From Clostridia bacterium (GTDB lineage Bacteria; Bacillota; Clostridia; Oscillospirales; CAG-272), in the NCBI GenBank assembly GCA_017938205.1, contig JAGBCA010000001.1, forward strand, positions 71,257 to 122,157: a DNA stretch of 50,901 nucleotides, in the 5' to 3' direction. Under the pieces are notes generated by a model that was not told the origin of the DNA, ran no database searches, and was given only the letters and a program-made list of their open reading frames with translations. Shown here one piece after another: positions 9,385 through 17,141 of the stretch. The position numbers were made by a program, and so were the translations under genes. Position 1 is the stretch's first letter, and each line of letters starts with the position of its first letter.

Positions 9385-10146
9385 ATGGGTAAAATTGTGT
9401 CCTTTTCCAATCAAAAGGGCGGCGTGGGAAAAACAACCTCCTGCGTAAACTTGGCGGCACAGATTGCCGCAAAAGGCAAAAAGGTTCTCATGATCGATAT
9501 GGATCCGCAGGGAAATGCCACAAGCGGCCTCGGAATTTCAAAATCCAAGATTAAAAAGACCATTTATGACGTAATCATCGGTCATTGTGAGATGGACGAA
9601 GCCATCATCAAGAGCAGCTTTAAGAATCTTTGGGTCGTTCCGGCGACGATTGACCTCGCAGGCGCCGAATTGGAGCTTTATGAGCTCTCCGAGGACGATA
9701 ATTTTGCAAAGCTCGCGGTGGATAGCGTTAAAGAGCGGTTTGACTACATATTTATTGACTGTCCGCCCTCTCTTGGAATGCTTACGGTCAAGGCACTTTC
9801 GGTTTCTGATGGCATTGTGATCCCCATGCAATGCGAATTTTACTCTCTTGAGGGTATGTCGCAGCTTCTGAATACCGTAAAAACCATCCGCAGGCTCTAT
9901 AATCCTGAGCTACGCGTGGTTGGAATTCTTCTCACGATGTATAACGGACGCCTTACGCTGACGGGACAAGTTGTTGCAGAGCTGAAAAAGTATTACGCAG
10001 AGCAGCTTTTCAAGGTGCCGATCTCCCGTTCGGTTCGTCTTTCCGAGGCTCCGGGCTACGGTGAACCAATCTGCTATCACGATCCCTACGGCAAAGGATC
10101 TCTTGAATATGCAGCCGTTGCAAAGGAATTGATGATGCGCATTTAA
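9385..10146 (+). CDS. parA: chromosome-partitioning ATPase ParA/Soj
   Basis: ParA/Soj is a DNA-binding ATPase that works with ParB-parS in origin segregation and, in Bacillota, regulates DnaA. The 253-residue product has the deviant Walker A KGGVGKTT (11-18), the Walker A' motif DMDPQGNAT, Walker B FDYIFIDCPPS, and the family C-terminal signature with PISRSVRLSEAPGYG. The start ATG at 9385 follows GGAGG by 4 bases. It is followed by parB after 473 bases of AT-rich DNA, a wide gap for a pair that is often overlapping. It is transcribed towards oriC. Confidence 0.97.
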   Translation: MGKIVSFSNQKGGVGKTTSCVNLAAQIAAKGKKVLMIDMDPQGNATSGLGISKSKIKKTIYDVIIGHCEMDEAIIKSSFKNLWVVPATIDLAGAELELYELSEDDNFAKLAVDSVKERFDYIFIDCPPSLGMLTVKALSVSDGIVIPMQCEFYSLEGMSQLLNTVKTIRRLYNPELRVVGILLTMYNGRLTLTGQVVAELKKYYAEQLFKVPISRSVRLSEAPGYGEPICYHDPYGKGSLEYAAVAKELMMRI

Positions 10147-10605
10147 TCCAAGTGCTGAATTTATTCGTTTTTAGAAGAAAAAAACACGCTTAAATTGCGT
10201 TTATCGAGGCAAAAAATCAAAAATACAAAACAATCCGCGCAATCAATCATAAACGCAAGCAAAAACGCGCTCGAACTGCGTTATTTCTAAGCAATACGTT
10301 ATTTCTAAGTAAAAAAGATAATGTTTCAAAAGCAATTGTGCAACCAATCATAAATACAAACACAAAAACGCAAAGAATTCGCGTATTGAAGGTGCTTTTT
10401 AAAAAAACATTTTGTTCGTCTGTATATTTCATAAACGCTTTTTTCACTATCATCGTATCTTTTTATCAATATCACTAATTTCCATTAAATTCAAAGATTT
10501 TATACCAAAAATACCATTTAAATTACTAAAATCCAACGCACCTTCAAGTAAATTGATATTAAAATTTGGTAATTATTTCCATTTTTACATAATTTTAAAG
10601 GATAT
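10147..10605. other. AT-rich parA-parB intergenic region with degenerate repeats
   Basis: No gene seen. It contains two copies of CGTTATTTCTAAG (10279-10291 and 10297-10309) and two diverged copies, roughly 100 bases apart, of a segment around CAATCATAAA (near 10239 and 10345). No terminator or clear promoter for parB was recognised. Confidence 0.5.
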
Positions 10606-10619
10606 AAGGAGACATCGAT

Positions 10620-11507
10620 ATGCCAAGAAAGAAAAATAGCGGCCTTGGCCGCGGCTTGGATGCCATTTTTTTAGACAATTCTCTCGCTGAAGAGGAAAAT
10701 GCGAACGAAGGTAAGGTAATTTCGCTTAAGCTTTCCCTGATTGATCCCCGTGCAGACCAGCCGAGAAAGAATTTTGACGAGCAGGCTCTGCAGGGTCTTG
10801 CGGATTCTATCCTTAAAAACGGCGTTTTTCAGCCGATTTTGGTACGAGAATACGGCGAAGGACGCTATCAGATCATTGCAGGCGAACGCCGCTTCCGCGC
10901 AAGCAAAATGGCAGGCCTTTCCGAGATTCCTGCCCTTATTTTGGACAAGGATAACCAAAAAACGGCACAAATTGCCCTGATTGAGAACATTCAGCGCGAG
11001 GATCTGAACCCCGTGGAGGAGGCAATGGCCTACCGCTCGCTTGCCGACGAATACAATATGACCCAGGAGGAGCTTTCCGCCGAGGTTGGAAAGAGCCGCA
11101 GCGCGATCGCAAACGCAATGCGCCTTTTGGATCTGCCGGATGAGGTTCTTGCCCTGGTTGCAGGCGGCGCATTGAGCGCAGGCCACGCAAGAACGCTTCT
11201 CGGTGTGAAGGACAAGGCAAATATGCTCCCTCTTGCCAACGCTTGCATCGAAAAAAGCTGGTCTGTGCGCGTTTTAGAGGAGGAAGTGAAGCGTATCAAC
11301 CGTCCGATCCGCACGGAGCAGCCCAAAAAAGAAGCGCCCCTCGTAGATTATCAGCGCGAGCTTGAGCTGAACCTGCAGCGTCATTTTGGCCGCCAGGTAC
11401 GCATCAAGGGCAGTGGAAAAAAGAAATGTCTCTGCTTCTTCTATGAGGACAACATGGATCTTACCGAGCTTTTGGATGCTCTTTGCGGCGAAGATTTTGC
11501 AAATTAA
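10620..11507 (+). CDS. parB: chromosome-partitioning protein ParB/Spo0J
   Basis: ParB loads at parS, binds CTP and spreads as a sliding clamp; it also recruits SMC. The 295-residue product shows a short N-terminal ParA-interaction segment (KKNSGLGRGLDAIF), the CTP-binding ParB/Srx domain with GERRFRA (88-94) and ENIQREDLNP (122-131), a helix-turn-helix at about 148-170 (MTQEELSAEVGKSRSAIANAMRLL) that would read the parS half-site, and a C-terminal dimerisation domain. ATG at 10620 follows AAGGAG by 8 bases. Four matching parS sites lie 1.4-2.1 kb upstream. Confidence 0.97.
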   Translation: MPRKKNSGLGRGLDAIFLDNSLAEEENANEGKVISLKLSLIDPRADQPRKNFDEQALQGLADSILKNGVFQPILVREYGEGRYQIIAGERRFRASKMAGLSEIPALILDKDNQKTAQIALIENIQREDLNPVEEAMAYRSLADEYNMTQEELSAEVGKSRSAIANAMRLLDLPDEVLALVAGGALSAGHARTLLGVKDKANMLPLANACIEKSWSVRVLEEEVKRINRPIRTEQPKKEAPLVDYQRELELNLQRHFGRQVRIKGSGKKKCLCFFYEDNMDLTELLDALCGEDFAN

Positions 11508-11577
11508 AGCAAAAACTGCATTTTTTCTCCAAAAATAAGCAATCCGCCCTTAAATTTTCGCAAAAAGGATGCCTCAT

Positions 11578-12180
11578 ATGCAATTTTTAGAAAACATACT
11601 GTCCCTCAATTTAAAGGACTACGGAGGCGCAGATCTTCCCATAGGCCTTATTCTCCTTTGTGCCTTCCTTGGGATGATCTTCGCCACGATTGTCATACAA
11701 TACACGAATGCGCTGATCTACCGCACCGTTAAAGCCCTAATGCGCCACAAGGCCACAGATCCCGAGAGCGCGAAGGATCTGAAAGCGCTTGGTCTTTCCG
11801 ATCACAAGCGCATTCTGTTCGCTCTGTGGCACGAAAATTCGATGCTCATGCGTTTTCTTGCCGTCGCACCGAAGGATGAGCCTGCAGAAGCAGAAAAAGC
11901 CTCAGAAGAGGCAAAAACAAGCGATGAGCCTCCTGCCGAAAAGGCAGAAAACAAAGCCCCCGAGAAGAAGATCACCGCAAAAGACCGAAGAAAAGAAAAA
12001 ACGGAAGCCCTTCTTGCCACGCGCTACTATCTTTCACCCACCTATGCCGACCGCGCCAAGGAAATCCTTTCCGGCAACGAGGACACGCTATGGCATACCG
12101 TTGGCTACTGTGCGCTTTTCGTCCTTCTTTTCATCGGACTTGCGTGGCTTTTGCCCATGATACTGCCGATCATTATGTAA
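11578..12180 (+). CDS. uncharacterised membrane protein downstream of parB
   Basis: The 200-residue product has two predicted membrane helices, at about residues 20-45 and 177-199. Between them lie a conserved-looking cytosolic stretch (YRTVKALMRHKATDPESAKDLKALGL) and a low-complexity Glu/Ala/Lys/Pro linker (about residues 97-145). No known domain is recognised. The ATG at 11578 is chosen over the ATG at 11569 because the AAAGGA ribosome site sits 8 bases from the former and directly abuts the latter. It follows parB by 70 bases without a terminator between, so co-transcription with parAB is likely; a link to segregation is only a guess from position. Confidence 0.75.
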   Translation: MQFLENILSLNLKDYGGADLPIGLILLCAFLGMIFATIVIQYTNALIYRTVKALMRHKATDPESAKDLKALGLSDHKRILFALWHENSMLMRFLAVAPKDEPAEAEKASEEAKTSDEPPAEKAENKAPEKKITAKDRRKEKTEALLATRYYLSPTYADRAKEILSGNEDTLWHTVGYCALFVLLFIGLAWLLPMILPIIM

Positions 12181-12182
12181 AC

Positions 12183-12226
12183 AAAAAAGTACAAGCCTCC
12201 CATATTGGTGCTTGTACTTTTTTTAT
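12183..12226 (+). terminator. terminator of the parA-parB unit
   Basis: A 14-bp stem AAAAAAGTACAAGC/GCTTGTACTTTTTT (12183-12196 and 12210-12223), immediately after the stop codon, with a T tract. Confidence 0.9.
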
Positions 12227-12511
12227 TTTTGTTTTTTCTTCGTTTTTCCACCTTGAAAACGGCATTTTTAAAGGATCTCTGTGCAACCTGCGGTTTGCTT
12301 TTCCCGTCTTTTTTGCCAAAATAGCGCATTTTTAATTTTTAATTTAAAATCATAAAAATTATAAACTTTTGTAGCAAAAATCGCACAAAAAACGCAAAAA
12401 TTACGGTGTTTTCGAGTAAAAACACGACACGTTTCACATCTTATTTTAAGCATAACCCGCAAAAACACTTCATTTTTATCAAAAAACCAGAAAAATTACA
12501 GCATTTTTTCA

Positions 12512-12529
12512 TGTAAACTATTATTTACA
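12512..12529. repeat. 18-bp near-palindrome, reference copy
   Basis: TGTAAACTATTATTTACA. Its inner 16 bases recur exactly, in inverted orientation, at 46974-46989. Confidence 0.65.
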
Positions 12530-12564
12530 CGCGTTTTTCTCTTAAAAAGTACGCTTTTGTAGAA

Positions 12565-12601
12565 AAAAACCGTGTTTTTAAGGCTTAAAAACACGGTTTT
12601 T
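12565..12601. terminator. 37-bp near-perfect palindrome, bidirectional terminator
   Basis: Arms AAAAACCGTGTTTTTAAG and CTTAAAAACACGGTTTTT are perfect 18-bp complements around one central base. A/T-flanked on both sides and lying between convergent genes, it can stop transcription in both directions. Confidence 0.75.
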
Positions 12602-12693
12602 CAAGGTATTATTTTTTTGAATTTTTGAATAAAAAGGAAGATTTCTTGCTTTTGAATCTTGCTTATGTCCAAAAGTGCTTTTCTATGTGCGTT

Positions 12694-13329
12694 TTATCTG
12701 TATGCAAGACCGATCGCCACGTTTCCCAGGGGAAGAAGTGCAGTATCACACGCGGAGCAAAGCTCGCGCAGGCGCGGAAAATCGGCAAAGCCGCCGCCCG
12801 TCATCTTCATGATCGCCTCTGCGCGCACGTAGTCACAGAGAAAAGAGGAGGGCGTACCGAAGGGATGCGCGGGAGAGAAATCCACACCCTCTCTCTCTGC
12901 ATGGGCCATCTGAAATTCAACTTCGGGCTCGGCCTTCCGATACGGTGGCACGGGGGTGAGAAAGCGGCGGCGAACGCGAGAGGCCGTTACAGGGTTTGGC
13001 TCAGTTTGAATATCCACGCCGAGCTCGGAAAAATCCTTTGTCATCGCGATGCAGACAAATCCGCTGTCATGCGAGATGGAAAAGGCAGGTCCGCCCTCAA
13101 TATAGGGCTTGCCGAGATCCGTTACACGAAGCTCGGGGATCGGTGCACCGTATTCTTTTCTGTATAGGGCATCCAGCACAAGATGCGTCATCAATCGATA
13201 CGCGCGATACTCCTTTCTTTTCGGTTCCATGATACGGTGCTGTGCAGCACTGTCCTGCATTTCAAAAAAATGTGCAAAGGCACTTGCCCCAAGGAGGGGA
13301 CGCACGTCCCCATAGACTACTTTTATCAT
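12694..13329 (-). CDS. 4'-phosphopantetheinyl transferase (Sfp-type)
   Basis: This enzyme moves phosphopantetheine from CoA to a serine of carrier proteins. The 211-residue product has the Sfp-family order of motifs: GKPYIEGGPAFSISHD (73-88), GVDIQ (104-108; usual GVDIE, with the Mg-binding Asp kept), and YVRAEAIMKMTGGGF near residue 170, matching the W-x-x-K-E-A-x-x-K signature with Trp to Tyr and Lys to Arg changes. No polyketide or peptide synthetase gene is nearby, so it may serve fatty-acid ACP or a remote cluster. It follows rnj by 65 bases on the same strand and may share its transcript. Confidence 0.85.
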   Translation of the reverse strand: MIKVVYGDVRPLLGASAFAHFFEMQDSAAQHRIMEPKRKEYRAYRLMTHLVLDALYRKEYGAPIPELRVTDLGKPYIEGGPAFSISHDSGFVCIAMTKDFSELGVDIQTEPNPVTASRVRRRFLTPVPPYRKAEPEVEFQMAHAEREGVDFSPAHPFGTPSSFLCDYVRAEAIMKMTGGGFADFPRLRELCSACDTALLPLGNVAIGLAYR

Positions 13330-13394
13330 TTTTAAAACTTTGCTCCAAAAATCAAACGAGGGTGAAAAAATACAATCAAAATGGTTTAAGCCGT

Positions 13395-15410
13395 TTATAA
13401 GTCCATGATGATTGGTAAAATCATGGGCTTTCTTTTTGTTTTCTTGAAAATGAATTTTGCAAGATCGTCGCGGATCTTGGATTTTATTTCTGTGAAATCA
13501 TACATTCCACGGCTGAGGCATCCGTCAAGCGATTCGGCGACCACGCGGCGCGCATCGAACATCAGCTCCTCGGACTCCTTCACGTATACGAATCCGCGGG
13601 AAACGATATCCGGCCCGGACATAATGAGGCTCTCCGAAAGATCCACCGTGGCAACGACCACCACAAGTCCGTCCTCGGATAAGTGCTTTCTGTCGCGCAA
13701 AACAACGCTTCCGATGTCACCAACGCCCGAACCGTCCACCAGCACCTTGCCGGAGGGGACAGTGCCCTTGAAGGCAGCCTTATCCGCCGTGATCTCCAAA
13801 ACCTTGCCTATATCCGAAAGAAAGATGTTGGATGGCGGGATGCCCATAAACTCCGCGATCTCCTTGCCGGCGTAAAGATGTCTTGCCTCTCCGTGGATCG
13901 GCATATAGTATTCGGGGCGCAGAAGTGCCATAAGAAGCTTGATCTCCTCGCGGCAGGCGTGTCCCGAAACGTGGACGTCCTCCACAGAATCGTTTACGAC
14001 CTTCACGCCGCCCTGAACCAAAGCATTCACGATCTTGCCGATCAGCTTTTCGTTGCCGGGAATGGCGTGCGCCGAGAGCACCACGACGTCGCTCGATGCG
14101 AGCTTCACGTCTCTGTGCTCCGAGAATGCAATACGGTAGAGCGCAGACATCGGCTCTCCCTGGCTGCCCGTGGTGATCAGGGTGATCTGCTCTGGCTTGT
14201 AGCGCTTGATCTCGGAAATATCAATGAGAACGCCGTCCGGCAGATCCATATAGCCAAGCTCGGAGGCCGCGCCGATAATATTGATCATGCTGCGGCCAAG
14301 CACCGCAACCTTCCTTCCGTGGCGGTGGCTTGCGTTGATGATCTGCTGCACACGATGCACGTTGGAGGAGAAGGTGGCAATGATCAGCCGACGATCCTCA
14401 TACTGCATGAAAATACGCTCCAGCGAGCTTCCAACGGTGCGCTCGGAGGGGGTAAAGCCCGCTCTTTCCGCATTCGTGGACTCGCAAAGAAGGAGCTTAA
14501 CGCCTTCCTTTCCAAGCTCACCGATGCGCGTAAGATCCATGATCTGCCCGTCAATGGGAGAAACGTCCAGCTTAAAATCTCCGCTGTGATACACCACGCC
14601 GAGCGGCGTATGGATCGCAAGCGCACAGGCATCCGCGATCGAATGATTGACGTGGATAAATTCCACGCGCATATCTCCCGCGTTCACCGTCTCGCCCGAC
14701 TCCACCGTGCGAAGCTCGGGACGGAAGGGCAATGCGTGCTCCTCAAGCTTTCCCTCAATGATCCCGAGCGAGAGCTTCGTTCCGTAGATCGGAACGCGCA
14801 GCTGTGCCAGGACGTAGGGAATGGCACCAATATGGTCCTCATGGCCGTGCGTAATAAAAATACCGCGCACGCGATCTGCATTCTGCTGAAGGTAGGAAAC
14901 GTCCGGGATCACAAGATCGATGCCGAGCATCTCGTCATCCGGAAAGGCAAGACCGCAGTCCACGACCACGATGTCCTTTTCGTATTCGATGACGGTCATG
15001 TTTTTTCCGATCTCCATAAGGCCGCCAAGGCACATAACGCGCAGCGTTCCCTGCGGCTTTTTTGCCGCCTTCGTTCTGCGCAGGCTCTTTCCTTCGCGAT
15101 ATGCGGAGGAGCGCGCCGAGTCCATCCTGGTTTCCGCTCTTTGGATCGGATGCACCTGTGTGCTCCGTTTGGTCTGTGAAGCACCTAAACCTGTTTTCGG
15201 GCTCTTTTTGCCCGTCCGCTTATGCACCGGTGCAATCGGATTTTCTATCATCTCGCCCGGCTGTGCTTTTCTTTTTTCATATTGCTTTTTTTGGTGCGAT
15301 TGGGATGCTTGCACACCCACACGCGCCTTTTTTTGCATGCCGAGACGGTTTTTATTTTTCTCGGCCGATGTAAGATCCTTTTGTTTTTCTTTATTTTTTT
15401 CCTTTGTCAA
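13395..15410 (-). CDS. rnj: ribonuclease J
   Basis: RNase J is a 5'-to-3' exonuclease and endonuclease in Bacillota mRNA turnover. The 671-residue product has a metallo-beta-lactamase core with HGHEDH (about 188-193), a beta-CASP domain (TFSSNVHRVQQII, then LSAHAIPGNE) and a C-terminal domain ending FIFKKTKRKPMILPIIMDL. The catalytic core starts only around residue 121. Before it lies a Lys/Arg/Gln-rich, low-complexity extension, plausibly an RNA-binding or disordered tail. The start is chosen as TTG at 15410, which follows GGAG by 7 bases; the upstream ATG at 15467 has no ribosome site. Weak promoter elements (TTGCAT at 15466-15471, TATAAT at 15441-15446, spacing 19) precede it. Confidence 0.93.
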   Translation of the reverse strand: MTKEKNKEKQKDLTSAEKNKNRLGMQKKARVGVQASQSHQKKQYEKRKAQPGEMIENPIAPVHKRTGKKSPKTGLGASQTKRSTQVHPIQRAETRMDSARSSAYREGKSLRRTKAAKKPQGTLRVMCLGGLMEIGKNMTVIEYEKDIVVVDCGLAFPDDEMLGIDLVIPDVSYLQQNADRVRGIFITHGHEDHIGAIPYVLAQLRVPIYGTKLSLGIIEGKLEEHALPFRPELRTVESGETVNAGDMRVEFIHVNHSIADACALAIHTPLGVVYHSGDFKLDVSPIDGQIMDLTRIGELGKEGVKLLLCESTNAERAGFTPSERTVGSSLERIFMQYEDRRLIIATFSSNVHRVQQIINASHRHGRKVAVLGRSMINIIGAASELGYMDLPDGVLIDISEIKRYKPEQITLITTGSQGEPMSALYRIAFSEHRDVKLASSDVVVLSAHAIPGNEKLIGKIVNALVQGGVKVVNDSVEDVHVSGHACREEIKLLMALLRPEYYMPIHGEARHLYAGKEIAEFMGIPPSNIFLSDIGKVLEITADKAAFKGTVPSGKVLVDGSGVGDIGSVVLRDRKHLSEDGLVVVVATVDLSESLIMSGPDIVSRGFVYVKESEELMFDARRVVAESLDGCLSRGMYDFTEIKSKIRDDLAKFIFKKTKRKPMILPIIMDL

Positions 15411-15575
15411 ATGATTATCTCCATTTCTTTCATTATAGAAATTATAGACGAACGCCGTTTCTTTCATGCAAGATGCGGCGCGAAATTTCTGCTTTAAAAA
15501 TATTTATTTTGCCAATAAAACTATTCAATGCACACTTTTCTTTTCGTTTTTTTCGTTGCCTCAAAGGCAGAGGAA

Positions 15576-15609
15576 GGGGCGGATCTCGACGAAAAACCGC
15601 CCCGTTTTT
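15576..15609 (+). terminator. hairpin with plus-strand T tract
   Basis: Stem GGGGCGG/CCGCCCC with a 14-base loop then GTTTTTG. It is oriented as a terminator against plus-strand (antisense) transcription, because the genes on both sides are on the minus strand. Confidence 0.45.
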
Positions 15610-15703
15610 GTAAAGAAGTATTTTCAATTTTTCGCATTTTTGCCAAATGGGCGCAGAATGCCCTGTCGGCCAAAATTTCTTTTTCCGACGCTATTTTTGT
15701 TTT

Positions 15704-15721
15704 TACAAACTATAATTTACA
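15704..15721. repeat. diverged copy of the 18-bp motif
   Basis: TACAAACTATAATTTACA, three differences from the 12512 copy, again in a T-rich gap. Confidence 0.45.
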
Positions 15722-15751
15722 AAAAAACTTGCGTTTTTGTAAAAATATTTT

Positions 15752-16315
15752 TTATTTTCTGCCGAAAAGACGACCAAAGAAGCCGCCCTTCTTGTCATCC
15801 TTCTTTTCTGCAGCGGGTGCAGAAACGGAAACCAGCTCAACCTCAGGCTCCTTCTTTGCTGCGGGAGCGGGGGCAGGTGCGGGCTCTTCCTTTGCTACGG
15901 GAGCAGGAGCGGGCTCAGCCTTCGGAGCAGGAGCCGCCTTGGGAGCAGGTGCTTCCTTCTTCTTGTTCAGGCCAAGGAGCTCTCTGCGGATCTCATCGTC
16001 ATCCATGGGCTTGAATGCAGGCTCTGCCTTGGGAGCGGGTGCTGCCTTGGGAGCGGCAACGCCATCCTCTGCCTTGGGCTTTCTCTTTCTCTTCTTCTTC
16101 TCGGGAACGATCACCTCGTAGCTCTCATCGAGCAGATCATCAATCGAAATTCCGAAAAGAAACTTGATTTCCAGAAGCTTGGAAACCTCGGGGTAGGACT
16201 GGCCGCATTCCCACTTATAAACAGCCTGGCGAGAAACGCCGACTGCGCTGGCAAATTCATCCTGCGTAAGTCCTTTCAGTTTTCTGAGCTTGACAATTTT
16301 TTCCTTGAACGTCAT
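15752..16315 (-). CDS. XRE-family helix-turn-helix protein with Pro/Ala/Lys/Glu-rich tail
   Basis: The 187-residue product has a standard N-terminal helix-turn-helix (about 5-60: KLRKLKGLTQDEFASAVGVSRQAVYKWECGQSYPE). A short conserved piece follows, then a basic patch KKKRKRKPK, and about 100 residues of Ala/Pro/Lys/Glu repeats. The tail holds a DDDEIRRELLGLNKKK helix and ends in GGFFGRLFGRK, which looks like a small amphipathic or docking tip. The HTH implies DNA binding; the long flexible tail suggests a scaffold or tethered regulator. It sits between a lipoprotein gene and rnj on the same strand. Two 27-bp repeats in its upstream region are candidate operator sites. The target is unknown. 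Confidence 0.85.
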   Translation of the reverse strand: MTFKEKIVKLRKLKGLTQDEFASAVGVSRQAVYKWECGQSYPEVSKLLEIKFLFGISIDDLLDESYEVIVPEKKKRKRKPKAEDGVAAPKAAPAPKAEPAFKPMDDDEIRRELLGLNKKKEAPAPKAAPAPKAEPAPAPVAKEEPAPAPAPAAKKEPEVELVSVSAPAAEKKDDKKGGFFGRLFGRK

Positions 16316-16375
16316 GCGAAAAATCCTCTCTTTTATATGTATTTTTTAGGGGAAACAAAATAATAAAATGTGTAA

Positions 16376-16402
16376 TTTTCGGTCTCACTGAATATGACCT
16401 TT
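16376..16402. repeat. 27-bp direct repeat, copy 1 (putative operator)
   Basis: Identical to 16443-16469 except for one base. The core is TTCGGTctcACTGAA followed by TATGACC. It lies 61 bases upstream of the XRE start codon. Confidence 0.7.
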
Positions 16403-16442
16403 GGAAAAGTGGTAGATTTGTGGGAAAATCGTCGTTAAATCT

Positions 16443-16469
16443 TTTTCGGTCTCACCGAATATGACCTTT
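16443..16469. repeat. 27-bp direct repeat, copy 2 (putative operator)
   Basis: Contains the perfect inverted repeat TTCGGT-CTC-ACCGAA. Copy spacing is 67 bases. It ends 7 bases before the stop codon of the lipoprotein gene, so it could alternatively be a small 3' RNA structure. Confidence 0.7.
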
Positions 16470-16475
16470 TCCGCC

Positions 16476-17141
16476 TCAGTAGTGGGTGGCATAGCTTGCA
16501 CCATGCAGCCTCCATCCACCCGTCTCCTCGATCAGATCGACGGTAAACGGACGGGTCTTTTGCTCTCCGTTCTTTCCGGTGGTCTTCACCTTCAAGGTTA
16601 CGGTGATGACCTCACCCTCCACGTCCGTAACGGACATGCCCTCGTAAATATACTCCACGCTTTTCGTGTTTTCATATATATTTCTTGTGCCGGTATAGAC
16701 CATAAGATCGTCCGTGGCGCCCGTTTCTTCATTTTTGACCGATTGATAATACCGCGCGTAGGAAACGATGCCCTCGTCTCCCGTGATATTCGTAAGGCAG
16801 GTGGAAACGATCCAATTGTATCCCGTCTCACTGAATACCTCGCGGGTCTTTTTCTTTAAGGTTTCAACGTCCTTGATGCCGTATTCCGCCTCTAAGGCTG
16901 CAAGATGCTCATTATCTGCGGGGAGGTAGCCCTTGATCTCGGCATTTTCATCCTCGGGCATCTGATAGCGGATGCCTGCGCCCCAATAGATCTCATTGAG
17001 GATCAGACTCTTTTGGATCAGCTGCTCGGCGGCGGCTACCACCTCGCTCTCCACGTACTCGCGGTCCTTTTCCTTGCAGGATGCAAGCGTGGGAAGCATC
17101 AGACAAAGGCAGAGAAGAAGAATAAAAAATTTACTCCTCAT
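16476..17141 (-). CDS. predicted lipoprotein downstream of gyrA
   Basis: The 221-residue product begins with a lipoprotein signal peptide (MRSKFFILLLCLCLMLPTLASC; lipobox LASC, Cys22), so it should be membrane-anchored on the outer face. The mature part is mixed alpha/beta with no domain I recognise; it includes VEGEVITVTLKVKTTGKNGE, which resembles a small NTF2/DUF-like beta-sheet domain, an inference only. The start at 17141 overlaps the last 11 bases of gyrA, which suggests translational coupling to the gyrase transcript. Longer upstream starts would lie inside gyrA and lose the signal peptide. Confidence 0.75.
   Translation of the reverse strand: MRSKFFILLLCLCLMLPTLASCKEKDREYVESEVVAAAEQLIQKSLILNEIYWGAGIRYQMPEDENAEIKGYLPADNEHLAALEAEYGIKDVETLKKKTREVFSETGYNWIVSTCLTNITGDEGIVSYARYYQSVKNEETGATDDLMVYTGTRNIYENTKSVEYIYEGMSVTDVEGEVITVTLKVKTTGKNGEQKTRPFTVDLIEETGGWRLHGASYATHY

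Larger units (their letters stand above)
12227..12690. other. T-rich non-coding island between convergent genes
   Basis: No gene recognised. Like 6060-6660 it is T-rich on the plus strand, and it contains the 18-bp motif at 12512 and a long palindrome at 12565. Confidence 0.55.
15411..15751. other. non-coding gap between the XRE gene and rnj
   Basis: No gene seen. It carries a GC hairpin, GGGGCGG (15576-15582)/CCGCCCC (15597-15603), followed on the plus strand by GTTTTTG, and a diverged copy of the 18-bp motif at 15704. Confidence 0.5.

Noticed and set aside
13683-15179. 498-codon plus-strand frame opposite rnj
   Set aside because: Antisense shadow of RNase J with no recognisable domain.
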